The translations under genes and the position numbers were made by a program. From the NCBI RefSeq assembly GCF_963082655.1, contig NC_081553.1:41581812-41645811 (forward strand): 64,000 nt of DNA, given 5' to 3'. This document shows, piece after piece, positions 1 through 11,530 of this stretch; positions within the stretch are counted from its first letter, which is position 1; every line of letters starts with the position of its first letter. The notes below the pieces were generated by a model. That model ran no database searches, was not told the DNA's origin, and saw only the letters and a program-made list of their open reading frames with translations. The DNA is from Stomoxys calcitrans (Eukaryota > Arthropoda > Insecta > Diptera > Muscidae).

Positions 1-560
1 AAGAGCTGATCTCCCGATTTGACATCAAATGTTATCAAATTTGGATGAAATGTTGCACATAATGTTTTGTTAACAATTGCGGCAAGTATGGTCCCAATCT
101 GTGTATAACCTGATATATCTCCCATTTTGACATCTTGAGCCCCTCAATTTTTATACGATGGGGCTGACATTTTTCATGGGGTGTTCTGTTAGAACTTTTA
201 ACGGTAGTGCCAAATATGTTCCAATAGTTATATTGCCTTATACAGCTCCCATTTACCGATCACTCGATTTGATATACTTAGCCTCTAGAAGCCGCAAATA
301 TTTGTTCAATTGGGGTAAAATTTTGCACAAGGTGTTATCTTATAACGATCGATGATCATGCCATGTGTAGTTCAAAGCGGTGTATAACCTGATATAGCTA
401 ACCTAACCTTAACCTTTTGATACCTAGAAGCCGCAATTTTTGGCCGCGATTACCTTAATTTTGCACGAAGAATTTTTCGTCATGACTTCCAACATCCATG
501 GTAAGTATTGTCCAAATTATCTAAAATCTGATATAGCTCCCATATGAACCCTGATTAGTC
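1..560 (+). repeat. Degraded type A mini-me body units
   Basis: Repeated phrases such as GATATAGCTCCCATAT, CCGATTTG and TGAAATTTTGCAC recur at roughly 150-base spacing, matching the body units of the element at 1633-2637. No head or tail is present and the copies are strongly diverged. No gene is seen here. Confidence 0.6.
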
Positions 561-1632
561 TTCTTCTGCTTCTACTTATCTCCCAGTGTGACAGAAATTT
601 GATACCAAAAGTAAAATTATTGTACGTATTCACTCCCTACGAACTTCCACTTGATACCCAATTTGTATCGTTAGAGAAACATGTCTGTTTTTGGGGTTTT
701 TAGGGGTGGACGGCTCTCAGACAATGCATATCTAATGCCTTTCATTTGATACCCATATTATGCCGATAAACATGACCTATTGCAAGGTTTTTGTGGGTGG
801 GACCACCCCCAGATATTAGGGTGCACTTTTATATCAAAGTATTTATAACATTACACCCTTAAGTGTTTATGGCCCCTTTTTGACATGGTCCAAATTTGAA
901 AGTAATTTATTTTGCCTGTTTTTGCGCCACTATTTTGGTTGTTCCATTTTGTTGTTGGATTTATTTGTCCAGCTGAAAACAATATAGTGTTTGTTTTTGG
1001 TTCTATTTGAAATAGAAAGCAAAAAATAACAACCGTTTTTTAAAGTTTTAGGCAAAATGTGGTTGCGATCAATGCATTGGGCAAGCTACCGGGATAACCA
1101 AGCTCCATCTAAGCTTTGTATTCTACTCTCAAATACTTTTCGTTTGGGTCCCATATTGTACCGTTCGGTGTGCAAGTCCATTTGGGGCCTAATTTTGGGG
1201 TGCGGCGAACCCCCCAGTATTGACCCACATTTATATATAAGTTTCAAGTACCTTTCGTTTGAATCCCATATTATCCCGATCGGCTTATCTGTTTGGGGTA
1301 GGTCCAACCATTTTTGAGTCTATAGGTAGTATACAAACAAACTAACTGACAAAGCGCAACACTTTAATTTTTATATATTGTAATAGATTCGTACTCTACT
1401 CTGTCATACATTTAATTTGATATCTATATTGCCCCAATTAATGAACATATCCTATGGGGGGATATTTTGAGAGTGGGGTAACCGCCAAAGAATTGGGGCC
1501 AAATTTTGATATTAAATTCGAACAATACTCCTGAATAACCTTCATTTGATCGAGTTACATGATGATTTGGGGGGTTTTATGGGTAAGTATTTCCCCCTGG
1601 CTGTTTGACCCCAAATACCAATTTCGTTTTTA
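561..1632 (+). repeat. Fragments of the 110-bp-unit element
   Basis: Units carry CTTTCATTTGAT(A)CCCATATT and GTTTGGGGT(G)TTTT phrases like those at 4168-6240. The stretch at about 860-1055 has no match to the other repeats and may be a separate small insertion. A terminal (ACAA)-type stretch lies near 1332-1350. No coding potential is evident. Confidence 0.55.
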
Positions 1633-2637
1633 TACCCTCCACCATAGGATGGGGCTATACTAATTTCGTCATTATGTTTATAACACCTCGAAATATGCGT
1701 CTTAGACCCCTTAAAGTATATATATTCTTGATCGTTGTGACATTTTAAGTCGATCTAGACATGTCCGTCCGTCTGTCTGTCGAAAGCACGCTAACTTTTG
1801 AAGGAGTAGAGCTAGCCGCATGAAATTTTGCACAAATACTTCTTATTGGTGTAGGTCGGTTGGGATTGTAAATGGGCCAAATCCGTTCATGTTTTGATAT
1901 AGCTGCCATATTAACCGATCTTGGGTCTTGATTTCTTGACCCTCTTAAGGGCCCAATTCTCGTCTGATTTGGCTGAAATTTTGCACATAGTTTTTTGATA
2001 TCACTTTCAACAACTGTGTATGGTCCACATCGGTCCATAACCTGATATAGCTGCCATATAAACCGATCTTGGGTCTTGACTTCTTGAGCCTCTAGAGGGC
2101 GCAATTCTCATCCATTTTGGCTGAAATTTTGCATATAGTGTTTTGATATCATTTCCAACAACTGTGTGAATTATGGTTTAAATCGGTCCATAATTTGATA
2201 CAGCTGCTATATAAACCGATCTTGGGTCTTGATTTCTTGAGTATGGTCCAAATCGGTCCATACCCTGATATAGCTGTCATTTAAAACCGATCTGGGATCT
2301 TGAGTTCCTGAGCCTCTAGAGAGCGCAATTCTCATCCGATTTGGCACAGATTTTGTACAACGACTTCACCCATTGCCTTCAACATACGTGTGCAATATGG
2401 TCTGAATCGATCTATAGCTTGACACAGCTCCCATATAAACCGATATCCCGATTTTGCTTCTTGAGCCCCGAATCGGACTATAACATGATATAGCTCCTCC
2501 TCCGTCCATATTCATTATTCTTTGTTTGCCTAAAAAGAGATACTGCGCAAAGACCTCGACGGATGCGATCTATGGTGGAGGGTATATATTTAGGATTCGG
2601 CCCGGCCGAACTTAGCACGCTCTTACTTGTTTTTTTT
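1633..2637 (+). mobile_element. Mini-me/DINE-like element, type A, complete
   Basis: The head TATACCCTCCACCATAGGAT is followed by TATATATATTCTTGATC (from about 1719) and a short (GTCY)n run at 1760-1785. Then come about four body units of roughly 150 bases (GATATAGCTGCCATATAAAC and related). The tail has GGTGGAGGGTATA, the palindromic CGGCCCGGCCG and ACTTGTTTT. Non-autonomous, with no open reading frame. The TA plus GTCY core is diagnostic of dipteran mini-me/DINE-1 elements (established knowledge); assignment to Helitron-like elements is inference. Confidence 0.75.
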
Positions 2638-3144
2638 TTTGTGGGTTGCCATAATATTTTCATGGATTCTGATTTTGGGTTCTACTGATCCGTCGTTTGA
2701 TGTTTTTTTATAATCCATAAATTTAAAGTTCCACTATTTTGAATATAACTGAAATACAAGTACAAACATTTCCCAACAGTGTAACCTTAACTGTCATACC
2801 CAAAACTATTTCGCTCAAGGGAGCCGAGAGTATAACTACAAACAGCATGCGCCATCTCATCAACTGTTAACCGTTATAAGGCAAGAAAATCCTCCCCTAA
2901 CAGTGTCAACAAAACATCTGTTGTATAAAACTACAACAGCTGCTTGTCACACGCATGCTCTTCACGCACTACTGTTAGATAAAGGACTGTCATTGATTTT
3001 CACCGAATACTGTTATACATTTTTGCATTTATCCTTGTGCGCTACAACGTCATTTCATACGGGTTCATATATTTAGTCGAGGACATTGAAAAGGAAAATT
3101 TCATAGTTTAGAACACACAGTGGTGAACGAAGGACAACTAAATA
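2638..3144 (+). other. Non-repetitive upstream region of VhaAC45
   Basis: About 500 bases between a mini-me element tail and the start codon show none of the window's repeat families. They contain several CTGTTA/AACAG-type short motifs and no convincing coding sequence. This is the likely proximal regulatory region and 5' UTR. Confidence 0.5.
3068..3106 (+). promoter_or_regulatory. Possible core promoter of VhaAC45
   Basis: A TATATTTA sequence (3068-3075) lies about 33 bases before a TCATAG initiator-like site (3101-3106), which would give a 5' UTR of about 40 bases. The spacing fits a TATA/Inr pair. Both motifs are weak and common in AT-rich DNA, so this is only a candidate. Confidence 0.3.
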
Positions 3145-6100
3145 ATGAAATTATTTTATTTTGCATTAGTGCTAGGATTAGTAACACTAACGTCAGCTAA
3201 CATTAATGGCCCCTATCTGCTTTGGGGTCATGCCAAAGTTGTAAATCTTCAACCAGCAGCTCTGGTCGAAGCCAGTGAAAGTGATTTTTCCGATTTGTTT
3301 CGTGATGCAAAAGCTATTGTGATATTTGTACGCAACAATACCAGACGCTTGGAGTCGCAGAAATATCCCAAATTTCATCAATTGATCAAGGATAACTCCT
3401 GGTCGTATTTGCCACAGCACACCTTGCTTGCGAATCCCTTCAATTACAATGCAAATATTGAGGTATAAAAAAACGCAAAAAATAGAAAACAAAATTTGCT
3501 ATCTTGTTTGTGTGTGTATAACATGGATTCTCTTCTATTTTGTATGGGAAACTTCTTAGGTCATCAATCTAAGTGGTCCTGTTGAGGAAAGTGATTCGGA
3601 AATTGTTGGTGGCTTTGCTGATGCCTTATCCATTTACGGTGAAGGTGAAGTTTTGGGAATCTTAGCAAGCCGTGAAGAAGAAGCTCATTTCATTGCCAAA
3701 CGTGAGGCCGGCGAGGGCGAAGGAGATGCTGGGGTTAGTACCACTTCCTCGCCACCGGGCCCCGAAGAAACTGAGGAAAGTTACATTTATGTAGCCAGTG
3801 GTAAGTTGTGATGATGGATAACAAAAAAAAAAGAGTGCTAACTAAAAAAGAGTTTTTTTTTGAACCAATTATTGAAAATTTTGTAAAAATCTGACTTGAA
3901 TCTTGTCGCAATGTAATATTAATAGAAAATATTTTGAAATTAGGTTGCAAAAAAGTTATCAACACTGTTATACCCACCACCCTAGGATGTGGGGCATATT
4001 TATGTTGTTATTCCGTTTGTAGTACTTCGAAATATACATTTCCGTCCCTACAAAGTATATATGTACATTAGAGCGTTCCAGATACCAAAAATCGAAGCTT
4101 GTTTTAATGAAGTAGAGCACTCCATATATATCATGTCCATATAAGTGAAATAATTGAAATTATATACATACTAGCTGTCCCGGGCCCGCTTCGCTGCTCC
4201 TTCTTTTACTTTATACGGAACAAAAGTTTCCTTGGAATATTTATTTTCGACAATTAAAGATCATTTAGTGAAATACCATGCTAACTTGACTAACAGTTTA
4301 ACAATATAGGTGCCTTTATCTGAATCCCATATGATCTTTATTGGTCTACGAATTTAAGTTTGGATGTAAGGTGTACTCCATTCTTAAAATACTTTATTTT
4401 AGCCCGATATTCTCATGATATCTGATTTAGAGGTGTTTTGGGGGGTGAGGTGGTCCCCCAGACACTTGGGGCATCGTGCTCTTTTTTCAAATACCATTTA
4501 CACGAAGAGGCGTCCCTTAAACACATGGCCCCAAAATAGGTTATCAAATTCGTTTTCTTATGGTCGAAAAATTTTAACCTTATGGGTGGTGTATTGGGGA
4601 AGGAGTGGTGCCCTAAATACTTGGTCCTACATTTGGATATCAAATTCGTATTCTACTCCCAAATACCTTTATTTGAGCCCAATATTGCGATGATCAGTAA
4701 CAAATTGCTGTCTGTGGGGTATTTTGGGAAAGAAAATTGGTTCTGTAAGTAGGTATCAATTCTTGCTCTACCTCCCAATACCTTTCATTTAAGCTCCACA
4801 TATTGCCATTGGCCTTAAAATTGGATATTGAAAATATGTCTAGTTTGGTGTATTGGTCTTAAAAACTGTGAATATTTAGTTCCACTCTCTTTAAGACCCA
4901 AATTGTCTTGGTGAGCAAATACGTCGTACTTGGGGGTTGTTATGGTGGGACGTCACCTAGACAGTTGGTCCCTAATGTTGATATCAGAAACGTGGTCCCT
5001 AATGTTGATATCAGTAAACTTTAATTTGAGCCCCCTTTTACCATAGTCAGCAGACATGACCGGTTTGTGGGGTGTTTTGGGGGATAGGGCGGCCACTCAG
5101 TGACTTGACTTTTGAAATATTTATCAGATTCGTGTTCTACTCTAAAAACCCTCTTATTTGAGCCTCATATTGGAATAGTCAGCACATACTTACTATTGGG
5201 TTGCCCAAAAAGTAATTGCGGATTTTTTAAAAGAAAGTAAATGCATTTTTAATAGAACTTAGAATGAACTTTAATCAAATATACTTTTTTTACACTTTTT
5301 TTCTAAAGCAAGCTAAAAGTAACAGTTGATAACTGACAGAAGAAAGAATGCAATTACAGAGTTACAAGCTGTGAAAAAATTTGTCAACGCCGACTATATG
5401 AAAAATCCGCAATTACTTTTTGGCCAACCCAATATTTGGGTGGTGTAATAGACACATAGACACTTTTCCCGAATATCGATATCAAATTCGTGCTTTACAC
5501 CCAAAGACCTTTCATTTGAGCTATGGTCGTAAATTTGACCCCTTTTGGGGATGTTTTTTTGGGAGAGGCAGCCCCCCAGACACTTGGTTCCATATTTTGA
5601 TATCAGATTCGAATTCTACACTCAAATACCTTTTATTTAAGCCCCATATTGCCATGGTCACTAAATAAGTCCTGTTTGGGAGGTGTTTTGGGGAAGGGGT
5701 GGACCCCCAGAAACGTGGTCCCACATTTGGATATCAGATTCGTATTTTACTCGCAAATACCTTTCATTTGAGTGTTGTTTGGTGTTTTGTTTTGGGGTGT
5801 TTTGAGGTGGGGTGGTCCCCCAAACACTTGGTCCGACAATTGGATATCAGATACGTTTTCTTATCTTAAATACCTTTCATTTAAGTCCCATATTGTCGTG
5901 ATTGGTCTAAATATATGTTTGGTGGGTTTTAGGATGGGGCGTCCCCCCTAGGTACCCCATCCAAAATTTGGATACCAATTTGTTTATTTAGGGTACTATA
6001 TGAAAGCACACAAAATTAAATCGCACTACCCATCTCCGAGATCTGGCGTTTCTGAAAATTAGGGTAAGGGGGAGGGTCCACCCCCCTTCTGATATCAAAA

Positions 6101-9100
6101 AATTTAGTACCCTATTTTCACCACGCGATCATTATGTACCATCTGTGAAAATTTCAAGAAAATCGGTTCAGCCGTTTCTGAGTCTATAAGGAACACACAA
6201 ACAAACAAACAAACCTACAAACAAAAAATATTTTATTTTTATGTGTAAGAAGATATGGGTGTTATATCTAAATCTGAACCTATTTTACCATAGCGATCGT
6301 CTCTGGTCTAAAAAGGGATATGTGGAAAATTTCGTAATGATTGGATAACAAATGCAACCTGCACCTTGATTACAAAAAAGGACGGACAGACAAACGCTAC
6401 GGAAAAGAAACACAGATAAACGGCATTTGCAGAAAGTAATTTAGGAAAAGTTTATGAGTCGATCCGTACACTGCATCACTACCTCAGTAATGGTAGGAAG
6501 AGTTTATGAGTTGATCCGTATACTACATCACTGCTTCAATAGTGGTAGGAAGAGTTTATGAATCGATCAGTACACTACATCACTACGTCAGTAGTGGTAC
6601 AGATCAAGTTTTAATGATAAATTTCATATTAATAGAGTAATGTATACTCAATTGGATCCCAGGTCGGCATGGGTTATAGTTAGTCCATTGCCAATATATT
6701 TCCTATTTATAGAGGGCACGCACTTCTCCATTCCTCAAAAAAAAAAAAATCCTATATATCGTGTTACAGTCTAATTTACATTATTGTCCGGTGTAAATTA
6801 TATGACGATATAACGATGTCGGTGTGTTCCTGTCCGTTCGTTTGGCCTTTTGTTAATTGTTCTCACGCTTGCACTATGGCTCCCCATGTCTGAACCGAAT
6901 ATGGTCCAGATCGGACTATATTAAGATATAGCTGCCCTTTTGACCTTTTCCATATTTTAGATCTTCAGATTGTTAAAAGCGCATATTAACCGATATCGTT
7001 AAAATTTGGACCATTGACAAACACTAGACATTCCGATATCTGAAATGAATTTGATCCAGATGGGACGGTATTTAAATATAGCTGTATTATAGACCGATCT
7101 CCCTTAGAGTTACTTCCCGATTCGATTTGGCTATGTCCTTTTGTCTTTTCATATATTCTTGTAATCAAGGTACAAGATTTGTTGTCCGACTAAATTCAAA
7201 TTTTTCACATGTCATTTTTTGGGCCAAGGACAATCGCTATAGATTTTGAAAAAATTAGTCCTGATTTACATAAAGCTCCTATATACATTAGGGTGGTTTT
7301 ATCACGAAGGGAAAAAATCGATGTCGATTTGGCGGCAACCCCTTACAATGTTTAATTTTGTTATATTTTAAGATTCTCAAAATTTAAGAACAATTGAAAG
7401 ATGTTAACACGAACTGCTGGAGCCTCAAAGTTTTGAAATTCCCGATTTTTTTTTGGCTATTTGGCGACTTTTGGGAATTCGTCGGCCTATATCTCTGAAA
7501 CGGCTAAAGCTATATGCCCGTGTCATACCTCATTCTCTTTTTAAAATTCAATAATGAAGAACGTATGTAGTACTGAATTCGAGATAATGAAGCCATGTAA
7601 AAACTTCTCCTGAAAGAGTTCTCGAACTACGGCATTCCGTTCGGATTCGGCTATAAAAAGGAGATGCATTATCATTGAGTTTAAATTTATATCGGACAAC
7701 ACTCATTGATATGTGAGAAGTTTGCCCCTGTTCCTTAATGTAATGTTCATGGGCAAATATGCATTTGCAGTGGTTAAAAACCGGAAGTTTGATTTTGATT
7801 GTAGACCCATGATTGCTTAAGAAATTTTCTTAGAATTCGTAGTAAATTTCGATTATGTTAACCGTTTGGTGAGTTTTCCTTGGTTCACAAAAGATCCAAA
7901 GATCACCCACATGAATGTAAACTCTTAACCAAATTCACACCTGCTGTACCCTCTACTATGTTCATCAGTCCGACAAATTTGAACATCCGAGGAGCAACGG
8001 TCCACACCCACATGAGTGTTAACTCGCCACCTCGTTCTCCAAATCCACACTGGCTAACACTCAACTATGTCTACTATACATAGTTGAAAAATGGTAAAAG
8101 AAAAATTAGATATGGACTTAGTCATTTAAAACCAGAATATTCAATTTTGACTCTAGACCCATGATTTCTTGGGAAAATTTTCGTAGAAATCGTCATAGAT
8201 TTCGATTTTGATAACCGCTTGATGAGTTTTGTTTGGTTCATATTAATTAACTAGCTTTATGAGCAACCAAGGGTCCATACTCACATGATTGTGAACTCAT
8301 CACCAAATCCACACTGGCTTTACCCTCTACTATGTTCAGTAGTCCGACAAATAGCTGTACTGCAGGAGCAGCGATGGACTAGCTTGCAATGGAGGTCTTT
8401 TCTAGAAGCCTGTTTTTGTAAATAGCAGATTAAGTTCGAAGATGGGCTATATCGTACTATATCTTGATATAGCTCCCATATAGACCGATCCGCCGATTTA
8501 GGGTCTTAGGCCCATAAAAGTCACATTTATTATCCGATTTTGCTGAAATTGGGGACCGTGAGTTGTGCTAAGCCCTTTAGCATTCTTCTTCAATTTGGTC
8601 CAAATCGGTTCAGATTTGGATATAGCTGCCATATAGACCGATCCGCTGAATTAGATTCTCTGGCGCGTAAAAGCCACATTTATTATCCGATTTTGGTAAA
8701 TTTGGGACAGTGAGTTGTGTAGGGGCCTACGATATCCTTGTTCAATTTGGCCCAGATCGGTTCAGATTTGGATATAGCTGCCATATAGACCGATCTCTCG
8801 ATTTAAGGTTTTGGGCCCATAAAAAGCGCATTTATTGTTGGATGTCGCTGAAATTTGGGACAGTCAATGAAGTAAAGCCCCTCGACATCTCTCTTCAATT
8901 TGGTAAGGTTTTGCGTATCATAAAAGGCGCATTTATTGTCCGATGTCGCCGAAATTTGGGACAGTGAGTTGCGTTATGCCCTTTGACATTCTTCATCAAT
9001 TTGGTTTAGATCGGTCCAAATTTGGATATAGCTGCCATATAGACCGATCTCTCGATTTAAGGTTTTGGGGCCATAAAAGGCACATTTATTGTCCGATGTC

Positions 9101-11076
9101 GCCGAAGTTTGGAACAGTGAGTTGCGCTAGGCCCTTCGACATCCTTCTTCAATTTGACTCAGATCAGTTCAGATTTGGATATAGCTGTATTATACCGATA
9201 TCTCGATTTGAAGTCTTGGCCCATATTTAATGTCCGATGTGGCCGAAATTTGGGACAGTGAGTTGTGTTAGGCTCTTCGAAAATTTTCCGAAACTTGGCC
9301 CAAATCGGTTCAGATTTGGATATAGCTGCCATATAGACCGATATCTCTTGGCTCCATAAAAGGCGCATTTATAATCCGATTGCACTGAAATTTGACACAG
9401 TGACTTATGTTAGGCTTTTCAACATCCGTTTCGTATATGGTTCAGATCGGTTTATTTTTAGATATATTGGGTTGCCCAAAAAGTAATTGCGGATTTTTTA
9501 AAAGAAAGTAAATGCATTTTTAATAAAACTTAGAATGAACTTTAATCAAATATACTTTTTTTACACTTTTTTTAAAGCAAGCTAAAAGTAAAAGCTGATA
9601 ACTGACAGAAGAAAGAATGCAATTACAGAGTCACAAGCTGTGAAAAAATTTGTCAACGCCGATTATATGAAAAATCCGCAATTACTTTTTGGGCAACGCA
9701 ATAGCTACTTAAAATACCAATTGTGTTATACACAGGTGAACAATGACTTGAACTTATAAGTATTTGGTCCAAATCGGAACATATTTCGATATAGCTGCTA
9801 TAGGGCACAAGGTATGCATTTTTCACCGGATTTGACGAAAGGTGGTTTACATATATACCCGATGTGGTGGTAATCTAAAGTTCGGCCCGGCAGAACTTAA
9901 CTATAATAGCCTTGGAACTTAACTACAATAGCCTTGGACCTTGGCTTTACATGTTCTCCGTCAGCATGACGAGTTCTTAGGCTGACCTAAGAGTTATGGT
10001 ATGGGTGTAGTATACCGTAGTAGGTGTGCGTTATGCGCTCATACTGTACCATACCAAACATGATGGTATGGTATAGAATGGACGCAGACCGCACCCATAC
10101 CGTAACTCCTTAGCCTCTAAAGGTTTCATATCCATCATCGCTTCCAAATCTTCCTGAGGTGTAGACCTTTACTTTTCCGTGATTCCGCTTTGGCCTTTAA
10201 CAGATTTTGGATCATAATAAAACTCCACATCGACTAAAAATTTTTATCTCCAGTTTCTAATAAACCCAAATCGGAAAATGCAAATAATTGAAATGTGATT
10301 TTTATAAACAAAAAATTCATATTTTGTCCAAATTTAATTTTCTTGTTGAATTTTTTAGAATTTTTGTTTTTTATTTTATCCACATGAAATTTTCTCAAAA
10401 ACTCAATTTCTTTCCCTGTCTGTGTCCTTTGCAGGCGAAAAAGCTGTTCTCCATGTTAACGCTGCCCCCGAGTTGTATATCCAGCACAAGAATCTTAGTC
10501 TTAAGGAACACAACAAGGAAATAACTTTTGATGATCAAAGATCAAAGGGATATGGCCGTTTGAGTATAATTTTCAAAGTGGATGATGAGAAAGTAACGCT
10601 GCGATTTAATTTCACTTTGAAATATGGAACATGGGCAATGAAAGCCGTGGAAGTTCGTTACAAAGATAACGAAACTGTGCTGCAGGTAGTGGGACGACAA
10701 TACGATGTACCTTCGGCTCCCTTGAAATTCTCCTATCGTTGTTCATCACGGCATTTGTTGTTTACGAATGGAAATGATACATTGAAGATAAAGGATTATC
10801 AGGTGATAAAAATGCAAACAAAAATAAAATCAATCCCTTACTCCCATTTACTTGAATCTATTGCAGGTTCAACCCTGGCTAGAGGGTGCTTTAAAGTTTG
10901 GTGATGTCTACGATTGTGTAGGTTTCACCACCGCACCCATATGGGCGGGTGTTTTGGTTACCCTATTCCTGTGTGGCATTTTGACCATTGGAATCTTGGC
11001 TCTGATGGATATTAAGACACCCAATCGTTTCGAAAGTTCACGCAGCAAACAATTGACCTTTACAGTACAAGAGTGA
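3145..11076 (+). CDS. VhaAC45: V-type H+-ATPase accessory subunit S1 (Ac45), four coding exons
   Basis: Ac45 (ATP6AP1 family) is a type I membrane glycoprotein that binds the V0 sector of the vacuolar proton pump and helps its assembly and trafficking. Coding exons are 3145-3462, 3560-3800, 10435-10802 and 10867-11073, with the stop at 11074-11076. All introns begin GT and end AG, and the phases (0, 1, 0) join without frame loss to give 378 residues, close to the insect family length. Residues 1-18 form a signal peptide ending TLTSA. The lumenal part has several N-glycosylation sequons (NNT, NLS, NFT, NET, NDT) and an acidic Gly/Glu-rich stretch near residues 155-175. The conserved region before the membrane contains DCVGF (about 325-329). 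One membrane span lies at about 334-356, followed by a 22-residue tail ending TFTVQE. The start ATG is the first in the exon, in AAATAATG context. The family call is by recognition; the exon structure is read directly. The gene looks intact despite repeat-filled surroundings. Confidence 0.93.
3967..4095 (+). repeat. Mini-me head fragment
   Basis: ATACCCACCACCCTAGGATG and the AGTATATATGT core resemble the head of types B/C. No (GTCY)n or body follows. Confidence 0.55.
4168..6240 (+). mobile_element. 110-bp-unit element (copy 1)
   Basis: It begins ACTAGCTGTCCCGGGCCCGC and ends with a CGGTTCAGCCGTTTCTGAGT phrase, ACACAAACAAACAAAC and a TTTTATTTTTAT tract. The body is about 15 diverged units of roughly 110 bases, each with a G/C-rich GGGGTGGTCCCCCAGACACT part and a CCTTTCATTTGAGCCCCATA part. 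No transposase or reverse transcriptase is seen. A mariner MITE interrupts it at 5196. The class is unknown; the ends resemble short dispersed elements common in insects. Confidence 0.65.
5196..5432 (+). mobile_element. Mariner-derived MITE, copy 1
   Basis: The 237-bp element has terminal inverted repeats beginning TTGGGTTGCCCAAAAAGTAA and is flanked by TA on both sides (5194-5195, 5433-5434). The termini resemble mellifera-subfamily mariners (TTGGGTTGGC..AAGTAATTGCGG). There is no transposase. It is inserted in the 110-bp-unit element, so it is younger than that element. Confidence 0.85.
6241..6435 (+). repeat. Type D mini-me-like head-end fragment
   Basis: GGATAACAAATGCAACCTGC and the GGACGGACAGAC run match the corresponding end at about 63860-63920. 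Confidence 0.45.
6446..6602 (+). repeat. Three tandem copies of a 52-bp unit
   Basis: The unit contains AGAGTTTATGAGTCGATCCG and CTACATCACTAC..TAGTGGTAGG. Copies start near 6446, 6498 and 6550 and differ by several substitutions. Confidence 0.75.
6830..7290. repeat. Degraded mini-me-like sequence
   Basis: GTCCGTTCG, GGTCCAGATCGGACTATATT and GATATAGCTG phrases identify old body units. From 7140 the sequence is a reverse copy of the type D end (TTGTTGTCCGAC). 6603-6829 shows nothing recognisable. Confidence 0.45.
7291..7561. other. Unassigned intronic stretch
   Basis: AT-rich sequence with no match to the other repeat families in the window and no convincing coding sequence. Its ATTAGGGTGGTTTTATCACG start suggests another dispersed repeat, unproven. 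Confidence 0.3.
7562..7771 (+). mobile_element. tRNA-derived SINE, 3' fragment
   Basis: It matches the body and 3' end of the full SINE at 42570-42879: GCCATGTAAAAACTTCTC, TGATATGTGAGAAGTTTGCC, TGTTCATGGGCAAAT. The tRNA-like head is missing. Confidence 0.75.
7785..8400 (+). repeat. Direct tandem duplication, period about 350 bp
   Basis: Phrases GACCCATGATT, TTTCGATT..GATAACCG, CAAATCCACACTGGCT and CCCTCTACTATGTTCA occur in the same order near 7800-8060 and again near 8150-8340. The copies are diverged. No protein is supported. Confidence 0.6.
8417..9910 (+). mobile_element. Mini-me-like element, type B, headless
   Basis: The body has about seven units of roughly 150 bases with TCCGATTTTGCTGAAATTTG, GGGACAGTGAGTTG and GGATATAGCTGCCATATAGA. 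The tail is AAGTTCGGCCCGGCAGAACT at about 9877. Head and GTCY parts are absent. A mariner MITE interrupts it at 9467. Confidence 0.7.
9467..9701 (+). mobile_element. Mariner-derived MITE, copy 2
   Basis: About 235 bp, near identical to the copies at 5196 and 50482, with TA at both flanks (9465-9466, 9702-9703). It lies inside a type B mini-me body. Confidence 0.85.
9985..10115. repeat. Imperfect inverted repeat (hairpin)
   Basis: AGTTATGGTATGGGTG at about 9990 pairs with CACCCATACCGTAACT ending near 10108, and the intervening sequence also contains opposed GGTATGG/CCATACC segments. It could fold in intron 2 RNA. Confidence 0.6.
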
Positions 11077-11475
11077 AGCGTCCCAGGGAAACCATAGTGG
11101 TAAAGGGGCGAAAAAGCCCACGGCAGTGTGGCCAGCACCAACATGTTTGTTCCCATGATAGTGGGCATTATAAAACCGTTACTACTACTGGCGTTGGCAG
11201 TGCAAATATTTCTAATCCAATCTTTGTTCATTTGTATAGTATTATATATCTATTTATGTTGTTTCTATTAGTGAAATTAACCAACCAAAAAAAGTAAGGA
11301 AACAAAAACTCAAATGTATTGTAAACGGAAATAGCCCAAAACTTAAACTAAAACCAACAATAATACCAAACACTTTAACAATAATGACAACATGTTGCTA
11401 ATTAAAATATAAAAAAAAATCTTTACAATAATAATACTATTGAAAATAAAACGACTATAAAAATGGCATATTACT
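11077..11475 (+). other. 3' UTR of VhaAC45
   Basis: AT-rich sequence follows the stop codon and no known repeat family appears before 11531. It contains ATTAAA at 11401 and AATAAA at 11445. The exact cleavage site is not visible; it is expected within about 30 bases of the second signal. Confidence 0.6.
11445..11450 (+). terminator. Polyadenylation signal AATAAA
   Basis: A canonical AATAAA hexamer lies about 370 bases after the VhaAC45 stop, at the end of the non-repetitive 3' region. ATTAAA at 11401-11406 is an alternative. Confidence 0.5.
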
Positions 11476-11530
11476 TTTGACCAATACTATTATGATGGTC
11501 CATCTAAGATATACACTCAAGCAAAAAAGA

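Larger units (their letters stand above)
3801..10434 (+). other. VhaAC45 intron 2, expanded by mobile elements
   Basis: The 6,634-base intron runs from GTAAGT at 3801 to TTTGCAG at 10434. The other introns are 97 and 64 bases. It holds a mini-me head fragment, a 110-bp-unit element, two mariner MITEs, a 52-bp triplicate, a SINE fragment, a 350-bp duplication, a type B mini-me array and a hairpin-forming inverted repeat, each listed separately. Confidence 0.9.

Noticed and set aside
1745..2104. 119-codon minus-strand frame
   Set aside because: It overlaps the GTCY tract and body units of a mini-me element.
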